Shown here in pieces: positions 33,440 through 44,202 of a DNA stretch of 64,000 nt (its first letter is position 1; the number at the start of each line of letters is the position of its first letter). A model generated the notes under the pieces. It had not been told where the DNA came from, searched no databases, and saw nothing but the letters and a program-made list of their open reading frames with translations. Source of the DNA: Metaphire vulgaris (taxonomy: Eukaryota; Annelida; Clitellata; Crassiclitellata; Megascolecidae); the NCBI GenBank assembly GCA_018105865.1, contig CM030833.1, positions 16,441,381-16,505,380 on the forward strand, given 5' to 3'. The translations under genes and the position numbers were made by a program.

Positions 33440-33652
33440 ACTATTAAGGTGTAGTCTGGCAGCAAGTGATGTGGTGCCCATAGTCCCATATGGTGAGCAA
33501 TATTAACCTCTATTTTCCCAACGTTCCCAAATGTGAACATTGGGCTGAAGGTGATGTAGCCAGTGAACCAAGCTATAACATCGGGTTTCTCGTTCCCTTA
33601 GCTCAGAGAACGCGTCTGTAGTTGATTTCAATCAATCAATCAATCAATCAAA
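33440..33652 (+). mobile_element. SINE-like sequence with (ATCA)n tail
   Basis: It ends in GTTGATTTCAATCAATCAAT like the tail at 5110, after a roughly 180-bp body. No clear pol III boxes were seen. Confidence 0.4.
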
Positions 33653-34579
33653 GTCAAAACCAAAAATCGTCAATATCACAATTCTGAGCGAGAATTTGGT
33701 AACCTCCTAGTCCAAGTATAGTCCTATAAAATAACGGTAATAACCGGTCCTATAGCAAACATTGTTATTTTCCCAAGCTCGGTGGGGGGCCGGTCCGGTC
33801 GGATGAAACTGCCAGTTGGACAGCCCTGGTTTAAGTGGATACGCTGTAAGTGGATAATTCGCCTAACTGGATACTGTACTTGAAGCAGAATTTAAATTAA
33901 GGAATCATTCGTTTATTTCTCAACAACATCAAAAAAGAACTTAACTATCAGTGCTTTTTTGGAAAAAAATAGGTGCCGGTACTCACGGTGGATTGCCTGA
34001 CTTTTCCATTACGATTATGTGGTCTGTGGCTAGAATTTAACATAGAAGTAACAATTTTCAAATAATTCCATTTTAACAAATAATAGTAAGTTAGTAATAC
34101 AAATTAATAATAAACGTTTAAGCACAAGAAAATTTTTTTTTCACACCTTGAAAAAGGTTCCGGTACGCCGTACCGGCGCGTACCGTCACAAAAAGCCCTG
34201 TTAACTATTATAGATTAACAGAGTAAATATATCAGCATTATATTATAAACCAAAAAGGTAAAGTTGTATTAATCTGAACAGTCTCAATTGCACAATGACA
34301 CCAGAGATGCTGTAGTTTGATAGATAGATAACAACATATTTGACCAGTGCCACAGTACATAAATAATGTATAGTCTATTTCATATTTCTTATTCTTTAGG
34401 TTCCAAGCATGGGGTAGTTATAATTTGGTAATTTAGGGTAGTTATCATTAGGGTTGTAACTTTTCCGGAAAAGTAGAATGCCCGAAATTATTCCGGAAAT
34501 TTCCGAATAAATGCAGCCGGAAGCGCAGCTTGCATGTCCATAAAACATTATATAGCGCTACAATCCTGACAGTTGTTAA

Positions 34580-35094
34580 TGTAGCGAAATTATTAATAGC
34601 ATATAATAAGTTAGTTCATTAGGTAGTCCCCAGGGGGCGCTGTTAGCCATTAAGTAGTCGCAATAGAAAGAACCATTAATAATACGTGGGAGGTCGGTGG
34701 CCTAATAGTATAGGAAGGCTAGAAGGCGAGGGTTAGATGGATAGAGCCAAGAGCCAGGAGAAGGACGGCTATGATTGGCTGGCGAGGTTAGCACACCCCA
34801 CTCAAGCCTGTCCAACACCGTATAAATAGCGATCCGAACAGTAGTCAGGACCCATTGCCGAGGCGGCGTGTGTGGTGAAGGAGAGGTCCTGTGAAAGAAA
34901 GGGTACACGGACCACACGGTACATGGTACACGAAGAGTGGTACACGGGTAGGCCTACACGAGAGATAGGAAGGTACACGGGTACACGAAGAGAGAAGGGT
35001 ATACGGCCGGTACACGAGAGCCATAGAGTGTGAGGCGTATTAAGAGAAGAGAGGAGAGACTGATGAGTAGTCAGCCCTATATATATATATATAT

Positions 35095-35154
<60 letters not shown>

Positions 35155-35194
35155 CATAGGCATAGGCTTTCTTATATAATATATAGGCATAGGC

Positions 35195-35279
<85 letters not shown>

Positions 35280-35408
35280 AAAGCCTATGCCAAAAAGCTA
35301 GGTCGACCCCCACGCGTCCATATGAATATTGATTACCCCTTTGTAGCCAGCCGGGCCTAGGCATCCTGGGAACGCTATAGTTAAGTAGTGAAGGCCTGGT
35401 TCGCCACA
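34580..35408. mobile_element. Solo-LTR-like insertion flanked by TTAA
   Basis: The segment begins TGTAGCGAA and ends TTCGCCACA (TG...CA with a 9-bp imperfect inversion) and interrupts sequence that is continuous in the 16589 copy. It holds a TATA-type promoter (CCGTATAAATAGCG near 34820). No retroelement coding region or second LTR is present. TTAA flanks would also fit another TTAA-targeting transposon. Confidence 0.55.
35082..35278. repeat. (AT)n blocks with an inverted AGGCATAGGC spacer
   Basis: Three AT runs are separated by TATAGGCATAGGCTTTCTTATA-like segments. The whole can fold back on itself. Confidence 0.85.
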
Positions 35409-35475
35409 TTAACAAATGCCCAACAAATGAATAGAAATAAATAATAATAATGATAATAAAAATAATAGATAGTAG

Positions 35476-36004
35476 CAGTGTTGTGATCAAGTCCTTTCTC
35501 TGGAAGTCCAAATCCAAGTTCAAGTCCAGGACATTCAAGTGCAAGTCCAAGTCAGTGACCGCGAAGTCCGAGTCCAAGTCCAAGTCAGAGCGTTCCATTT
35601 TAAACAAAGCATCAACCATTGATAACCACAATAATTTCGTTCCATGCAGTGTTGCCACTCTGATGTTTTAATAAAACTACTTTCGGACATAAAACAATTA
35701 AAATTTGCCCGACGTTTTTGATAATAATTCAAATTAGGAAATTTATAAGTTATAACATAACCTTTATATCAGTAAAATGATAAGATCGCTAAATTTATTA
35801 TAATATTATATTAATAATATTAATAAGTTAAGCAGTTTAACATGAGAACCAAGTCCTCTTTCTGGAAGTCCAAGTCCAAGTCTTTGACCATCAAGTCCAA
35901 GTCCAAGTCTAAGACCGGAATCGTCAAGTCCAAGTACAAGTCCAAGTCCGCAATTTCTGGACTCGAGTCCGCTTCAAGTCCAAGTCCAAGTCCTCGCATC
36001 ACTG
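35476..36004. mobile_element. hAT MITE filled with AAGTCC hexamers, TSD GATAGTAG
   Basis: The ends CAGTGTTGTGATCAAGTCC and AGTCCTCGCATCACTG are flanked by perfect GATAGTAG. Both subterminal blocks are long runs of AAGTCC units. Confidence 0.9.
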
Positions 36005-36403
36005 GATAGTAGTAATAAATAGTAATAAATAATAATAATAAACAAAATAATAATAATAAATAATAACAATAATCAACTTTTCCGGAATTATTCCGAAAAG
36101 TACCGCTATTTTTCCGGAAATTTCCAGAATAATTCCGGAGGAAATTTCCGGAAATTTCCGAGCTCACATCCCTAGTTATCATATTTCAAACTCTACGCGC
36201 TACTGGCGTTGACGTCTAGATTCACGCAGCCTGAGCTAGAAATTACGTAATGCCGTCTCCTGGGATAACTCCATGGTTCCAAGCGTTTTCCGTTTGAAAA
36301 CGTCAGATTTGATTTTAAAACTTTCGAATACAATGAAATAAGACGAAATATTTGCACTTGAAATGGCATTTTAAAAATATTTGTTCTGCCGAAATAGTTC
36401 GGT

Positions 36404-36638
36404 ATGGCGCCGCCTAAGCCTGATCAGGCCAAACCTGGTCAATCGCCCGATGCGAAGCCTGGTTTGTTAGGGTGGATCAGGTTCAATCGCACGCCTGGTC
36501 AGGCTCCCGCTGCTAAGCCTGTTGAGGCGCCAGCTAAACCAGGTCAGGCGCTGAAAGTAATGAAACCAGGCGAAATGGCTATACCAAGTGCAAAGTCGAT
36601 CCAGAGCTTCGAACGCTTAATTGCTCGTCAGAGAGCCA
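36404..36638 (+). CDS. DCST1: DCST1-like exon 1, candidate
   Basis: The ATG opens 78 codons rich in KPGQ/AKP repeats (MAPPKPDQAKPGQ). A strong CCA|GTGAGT donor leaves one base that completes AAA with the next exon. The cytosolic N-termini of these proteins are not conserved, so the link rests on phase and position. A hAT MITE sits 44 bp into the intron. Confidence 0.5.
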
Positions 36639-39600
36639 GTGAGTACGATAGAAGGATTTCCACTCAATTGTGGATCAAAAGCAGTGGCGGCTCCAGGATT
36701 TTGCAAGTGGGGACCGTTGGGGTGGCAACTTCTAATCATGGGGGGCAACCATTTGTTGTTAGGTATGTAGTATTAAGTATTGGGTCCCAACAGGGGGGCT
36801 ACTGGAGGGCCAGGCACTCAATAGGGGGGCACGGCCCCCCGGGGCCCCTGTGGAGCCGCCACTGATCAAAAGCTGATTTTTGTAACAGAAAGATCCATGA
36901 CTGAGACCTCAATTGGGCCTATACTATAGACATGCCACTTTGTGGTGTATTGGCGATATAAAACGGGGTCTGGAAAAATTTAACTGTTGACCTCAGTCCT
37001 TAGAGTAGTGTAGTTTGAAAAACTGACACTGATATTAAATACCGAATTCGGTTCGGTAATCAGTTTTCACCATATTTCCGTGCATGTATAACTAATCTGC
37101 ATTTACTACGAGTATGATCCGACTGATAATGTGAAACTGACTAGAAGATTTCAAATCCCAATCGATTTGATTTGTAACAGACGTCTGAAGCGTTTACTGT
37201 TACTGTTTAGCAAAAAATGTTTGTGGTATTTTAATGTAAGAATCAGAAATTGTATACTTGTAATAATATGGAATTGCTTCTCATGTTGTGCAGTGTGCAG
37301 TCACCTGCTTTACTAGTGAGTGACTAGACAGTATATATGGCCTATCTGCATGTGCATGTATCTTTGTGTGATAGCCAACCTAACTTGACTATTTGATGTT
37401 ACAGTAATTCAGCCATTTCTGTTTAGTATGACTCCAGCACCAAGATTTTTGGATTCCAGTGGGACTGTCAGACCAGTGGCATACTGGGCAACCAAATGGG
37501 GCCTGCAAATTGTTGACTTCAGGGCCCACCAGTCACAGTTGCAGCATTCCTGCTTGAGTTCATTGTTATTCTGTGGTCCAGTTATGACACATTTTATTAG
37601 ACTAACATACATTAAGTTACTAGAATAGCAAAATAGTAGTATGTATAGTGTATACATATGCAGTTTAAAAAGGTAAAGGGAGTCCCATACTTGATTCAAG
37701 CTTTGGTGCTGGTGTTGATCTCCAATTGCTCAGGCTTGTAGTGATGCAGGTGGCTTATGTCATTAATCTAGAGTAGAAAGCCAGTCAAACTTCTAGTCCT
37801 AGGTTTACCTTTGCAGTTTAATGCCACTCCTTGGCTTAACCACCGCCCTCTAGTGAGTAAGGTGGAGTTGACCTTAGGGTCTCCAGCAGGACTACCGGTA
37901 GATCTTGTTCAATCAGTGTGTCTTCAGTGTTTTACCAATCTGCTATCGGCCTCGACTGCCTGCCCCTGCAGTTTAATGGCCCATATAGTCTATTACCCTC
38001 AGGGGTCCCGGAAACTTCCTATGTTACTACTTGGCCAGTATGTTTTGGGTCAGACAGTTTAAAACCAAAATTTTTTACCCAAACTTCAAGACTCAATCAT
38101 TCAAGACCCAGACTGAGACAAAAACAGCATGGTTTAAAGTGGCTTAGGAGGCATAACTGCCTGTGTGAAAGGGTATACGGACATTCTCTCTCCTGGACAT
38201 AATCCCCCCTGGACATTATCACCCCGGACATTATCCCCCTGGACATATTTCCCCCCATAAAGAAGTACCGGTAATAGATCTTAATTTTAAAAGGTACTTA
38301 TCGGTTATCTGATGCCATGGCTGCCGTCACGTCAGTATCGTTTAGGGTTAGTGTTTAGTGTCTGGTTTATGGTGTGGGTAATGATTATAGTCAAAGTCCA
38401 TAGAGAAAACAAAGGGGGGATTATGTCCGGCTGTGTCATTTCAAAGGGTGTACCGGGTGGGGGATAATGTCCATGGGGGAGAAGTCCTACAAATCGTGTG
38501 AAAGCCACTAGGTGTGCTAACGGGGCTTGAACCCCCTCATCAGCCTGCAGCTCCAACACATAACCCACTTGACCATCTTCCACCTCTGACAAGAGACAAG
38601 ACTTTGAAGTTCAAGACCAAGACTCAGGTCTTTAGTGTGGATGTCAGCTACACTCAATGTTGAGTCACTGGCATTCCTTTGGTTCAATGTTAGTAGAAAT
38701 TATATAGGCCCTCAACAAGCTACTTAAACATTTTTCCTTATTATTATACTAATTTCAAGCTCTCAATGTCTGCTCTGCACTAATAAATAGCATCAATTAT
38801 TGGCTGCTGTACCAATAATCATCCAGTTCACAGTCAACATTTACCAATTTGCAGTCAGTAAATGTTTGTTTCTGGCTGTTTTTACATCATTGACATCATT
38901 ATTTCATTTTATTGGCATTGGACTACACCTTTGCATAAGCCTGCCATAATTCGGTGCTTAGTCATTACATTTTGCATTGAAGTGTTTGGTTCAAGAGAGG
39001 CTTATGGCTTTGTTACTGCACTTAGTTTGCCAGAAACTGTTACTTTTAGATACTCTGATATTCTAGAGTTAGGGTTATGTATAAAGACTCTGATTACGGT
39101 ATGTTATTATTAAGAGAAATGCTAACAAGGGAAAATTCAGGTTGGTGATGGTATCCATCTCAGGATACCTTTGAATAATTGGTGTGACTTATTAACCCCA
39201 TACACAAAAAGAATGCACAGTATGCCAAAATGTGTGTATATTGACACCCTATAGGTACCTAAAAGCAATTTACAATGACTCATTGCATCTTTAAATTTGG
39301 GTAAAACCAAGGGTTTGGAACCATTCTATGGCAGTTGTGAGGGTTCACAATAGTTATAGTATAATTATTAAATTGAAGAATGCACTGGTGACAACACAGA
39401 GCTTAATTGTATTCACTCTCTTCTTTGATGTCTTTATATTAGAAGTGAAAGGCAAATATAAACAGACACTTTACAGAAGAGTCTTGGAGTCTGATGCTAC
39501 AGAATATATGGCTTTCAAATTCTTCTTTCACTTTCCTATTGGACTTGTTATTGGTTATTGTAAGTAATTGTTATGCAGTGTTTCAGGGTATATTTGATAA

Positions 39601-39901
39601 CATTGTGGTAGCTTCAAACTTATTCAGTTTAAACATGTCTAAACGATGGAAGCTGCATGTTAACATCTTGTTGAACAATTTGAGCCATTTAAGACATATT
39701 TTCTGTATTGTCATAGTCAGCAAATAGCAAATCAACTTGCACATTGGACAAATACAGATGCTTCAAAGCAGGTCTGGACGATAACCCCAAGGCTGGCATA
39801 GTTGCACCTCATTTTGTATCTAGCTTCATATATGACACTCTTGTTAAGCACTCTTGACTTGAGCCTTCACTATGCTTACTGCTCTTTATAAATTGTCATT
39901 A

Positions 39902-39946
<45 letters not shown>

Positions 39947-42900
39947 CTAAAGAGTGGTTCTGCAGGAGAATGCTAAAAGTTCCATGGATGGATAAAAGAG
40001 CCAACAAAGAAATTTTATAGATGAAGGAAGAGGAACAAACATTGATGGCTACCATCAAGCTAAGGCAGATTAAATTTTTTGGGCACGTGATGAGGAAAGA
40101 TGGACTCGAGAACTTGGCAGTGACAGCCTGGTGGAAGGTAAAAGATCAAGAGGAAAACAAAGATCAAAATACACAGACAAGCTAAGAGATGGACTGGAGA
40201 TAGACAACTACATTGAACTTCTGAGGAACACCAGAGATCGTGAAAAGTGGAAGTCCATGGCTGCCGACGCAGCGATGCATGGTACCTGGGAAGAAGAAGG
40301 TATAATAGACGGACATGCACATTTGTCCAAACCGAAATTTGGCTTTATATAACCCGGAATTGGATATATCGAAACTCGAATATATCGAAGTATTTATCAT
40401 GGTCCCTTGAGCTTAGATATAGCGGGATTCTACTGTAACGTTGTAGATTTGAGAGATTCAATAGTTTATCAGATTTTATTTTAATTCTGATGTTATTTTT
40501 GTAGGTCTGTTCAAGATAACACTTGATCGTTTGCAATTTGCTCCAGATTTTGCTGTTCCACTTTCTTTGGTTTTCATTTTTGCTTATGCCTTCAGCTTCT
40601 CAATGTTTGTCTTATTTCGATGTGTGGCACTTTTATGTTTTCCTTATATGTTTGGAGAAATGGGTCGCATGTACATCTACTTAATAACATGCTCTTTCAT
40701 ACTTACTGGTTTGTGGCTCTTACTGAGTTCTTTATTATTGTTAGAATTAGGGGCTGCCCATTAATTATGTCACCAAAATAGGGGTGAGGATTTGAAAAAG
40801 TTTGACAGTTGTTGACAGGGGGGTAGAGGGGGTCAAGAGAGGTTGACATCAGCAATTTCACTTTTTACAAATAATCCAAAAAATAGTAATTTCATGGAAT
40901 ACTATTTATTGCAACGAAGAAAAGCCTGGCAAGCAAAAAAGTAATCATTTTGACACTTGATGAGCAAAAATGGGGGAAAAGGTCATCACTGCAGAAAAAA
41001 TAATAACCTTCTAAACTTTTTAGGGGTCCCGTCACACTGATCTTGGGGGGGGGGTCAAAAGTTGCTGACATAATTATAGGGGGTCACTGGAGGTTGACTG
41101 CTGTAGACAAGGGGAGGAGGTCAAAAATTGCCCAAAAATTGTTGACATAATTAATGGACAACATCTTATTTAGAATCATTATTGGTGAACTTCTATAGTG
41201 CCAGTTTAGTAATGCACTTGACTTCAGGCAACTGTCACTTTGGAGTTGAATCATAATCTCCTATTGTCAAATCCAATAAGGCAGTACAATTTTCCATTCT
41301 CGGTTATGGCAGATAGGCAATTGAGAACAGTCATGTTTTGAGTATTAATCAACTTGTCATTCAGTGTCTTATCCAGACTCCAGGCCTTTGGGGTGGTGGA
41401 GGAATTTGAGGCTTTCGGGGGAAAATCGACTTGGTTGGAGGGGAAAAGACACAGTTCAATGCAAAATTTGTGTAAGTGCTGGGTTTGGGGGGGATTTTGA
41501 GGTTTTTTGTAGGGGGGATCTCCCCTCCTAACAGGCTTGTATAAAACACTGTTGTGTCATTAGACTTGGTGGAGCAGACCAATGCTGTGAGAAAATTCCA
41601 TGTTCTTGGTCCATCATCATCATTTTGCTCTCTGCCAACTCTTTAGTGGCAATAGCATAGCTAGACACAAAATGTTTCCAAGAAGTTCTATTATATGTTA
41701 ATCATCTTCCATCTACAATTGAATTTCCTTTCATGTTCATATCTTCTCCGATGTTGTCCATCCACTTTTTCCTGGGTCTTCCTCTTCTTTTATTGCTTCC
41801 ATTTGAGTGTAGAATGCCTTGTATGGTAGTCTCCTTTCATCCATTCTGTTGATGTGTCCATACTAGTTGAGTCTTTTGTTTCTAATTTTGTCAATAATTG
41901 TATCCTTTAGGTTGAGATGAGCAGTTGAGACAGCAGTCTGATGTCTTTGTTTCGTATCTTTTGTAGCAGTGTTACTCCAAGGATTCTCCGTAAGCAGGTC
42001 ATTTTGACCACTAGCAGCCTATGTTCATCTGTTTCTTTCATGCTCCATGTTTCTGCACCATATATTATTTGTGGGACTACTATGATGTTGTATATCATGA
42101 CTTTTGTGTTTATGTTTATGCCCTTGCTGCTTCTTGATGTTTTGATATACCTCTTTTTGTTTTGTTTTTGTTGTGTTTCTCTTTTTGTTTTTGATTGATG
42201 TTTTGATAGATCTCTGGTGATTTTGCTTTCTTGTGTATAATTTTAAAAGAATATTACTTTTATGCTTATTTGCTGCTTCAGAATTTTCATAATCTCCCCA
42301 TCGTTTGCAATCCTTTGGCGATTTTTTGTTTAATATCCTCTTGATAATTCCCATTACTGACAATTTCTCCTCCAACATAGGTGGAATTTTCGACTTGTTC
42401 AATTGTTGTATTACCTAATGCTATTTTGATTTGAGCTCTTCCATTTCTGCTGACTGCCATGGTTTTTGTTTTCTTGGGGTTAATTGCAAGTCTGAATTTT
42501 TGCTTGTCAGATTGCCTTCATTGGTCCAGCCACTGAAAATGTGCACTTACCAAAAGTGGTTCAAGTGTACAGCATCTGCAGAGTTAATGCATCAGAAGCC
42601 ATCACGGGGGGGGGGTTCGATCAAGACTTGAAATATATCTGTTCTCTATTGCCTATCCACCATAACTGGGATTGAAAAATTGGAAGTTCTGAAGGCAGCA
42701 ATCACATTCTATGTCACTGATTAAATGAAACTGAAGCAGATGATGAAGAATAATGTGTTTATAAATATGTGAAATGTATCAATTGCTTATTAAGTATGAA
42801 ATATGTATAAAAAGAAATAACAAATGTAAAAAGCATGTTTTTTCTGAAAATGTAAAAAACATTGCGAAAAATGTTCATTTACTTTTTAGGCAACACAAAA

Positions 42901-43991
42901 TTTAACTTATTAATTTTTTACAGTGTTGGCATAATGAGTTTATAAACAAAGAAAAACAAGACAATGAGAAACATTCATTAGTCAAAGGTTGACCAATTTC
43001 TCTCGCAGGCTGAGGCAGATGTCACCTGTGCTAGTACTCTAACCTCAACTTGTACCATGATATGCATAATGTGTAATGTGTCTTGTTTTACCATATCATG
43101 GTACAAGTTGCAGTTAGCGTCTTATCTTTTATCTCTTATCATTATTAATATTATTGTCAAAGCTGTTGAAAAACACTTTTTTGTTGTTGGAGAATAACAA
43201 AATGAGAAAAACGCTTGTGGCATCTATGGTATATGTAATTGCTGGATAACAGAACTGAGTTAAGAGTTTCACTCAATCATTTATTGCATTTAGTGTTGGG
43301 ATAAAATTATGCTTTATAATTATTTTTATCACAATATTCCTAGGTCCAGTAGCCAATGTATTTCTGAATGTTGGAGAGGTTATAAGAAGCATGGGCTGTA
43401 ACTTTGAAATTTTTGTTAACATGACAACTACACGCATTGGTATTCGGCTTATTCCACTTATTGATGTTTTGATAGATCTCTTGGTATGTACAATTGGTAT
43501 TATTTATGCAAGCGTCTAGTGCTGAAATCTCTAACATAATATATCAGCAGTCATCAGGAGTCAGTTGAGATTAGAGTTAGTCAGTAGTTGCTGAAGAATA
43601 CTTTCTAATAGGTGTGTTGTTTTAAGAATTTCTGTATTGAACCCATTTTAAGACTTTGTAGTTGATAGACCTGTGTTTTATATAATTTTCTTGATTGTTT
43701 GAATGAGAGTTTGATTGACAGGTTATGAGCAAGTCCTTTATTCATTAAGCCAGATTCAGGTGGTTAATTGTGTGAAAGGATAAAAATTTCTCTTGTAACT
43801 GCTGTCCAGGCCTGGGTTTGACCAGTCACTTCTCATTTTCATTTTAAAAATGTTGGCCCTTTGCTGGATTTATTTCATTAACATATTAAGCATTGAATTG
43901 GGTGAAAATGGTAATTTTGGTCTCTTGTGAATAGTATTAAAAGAATATTAATTTTCTTACACAGGGCAGACCTCTTGAAACACTTTTAACC

Positions 43992-44073
<82 letters not shown>

Positions 44074-44146
44074 GAACATTGATTGTTATTATTATGTGAA
44101 AGTTCAGCGGAAGGCGACAGCGTTAAATCTGGAGTGTCACGGATAT

Positions 44147-44202
<56 letters not shown>

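Larger units (their letters stand above)
34449..36174 (-). mobile_element. Large hAT-type composite, TSD GTTATCAT
   Basis: The ends TAGGGTTGTAACTTTTCC and GAGCTCACATCCCTA match the 16589-16985 MITE in inverse orientation, with perfect GTTATCAT flanks (34441-34448, 36175-36182). It grew to 1.7 kb through two later insertions: a TTAA-flanked LTR-like unit (34580-35408) and another hAT MITE (35476-36004). Confidence 0.88.

Noticed and set aside
36404..36865. Independent 153-codon proline/lysine-rich gene
   Set aside because: The downstream third of the frame lies inside a hAT MITE with perfect duplications. Without it the frame closes quickly, and a GTGAGT donor occurs before it.
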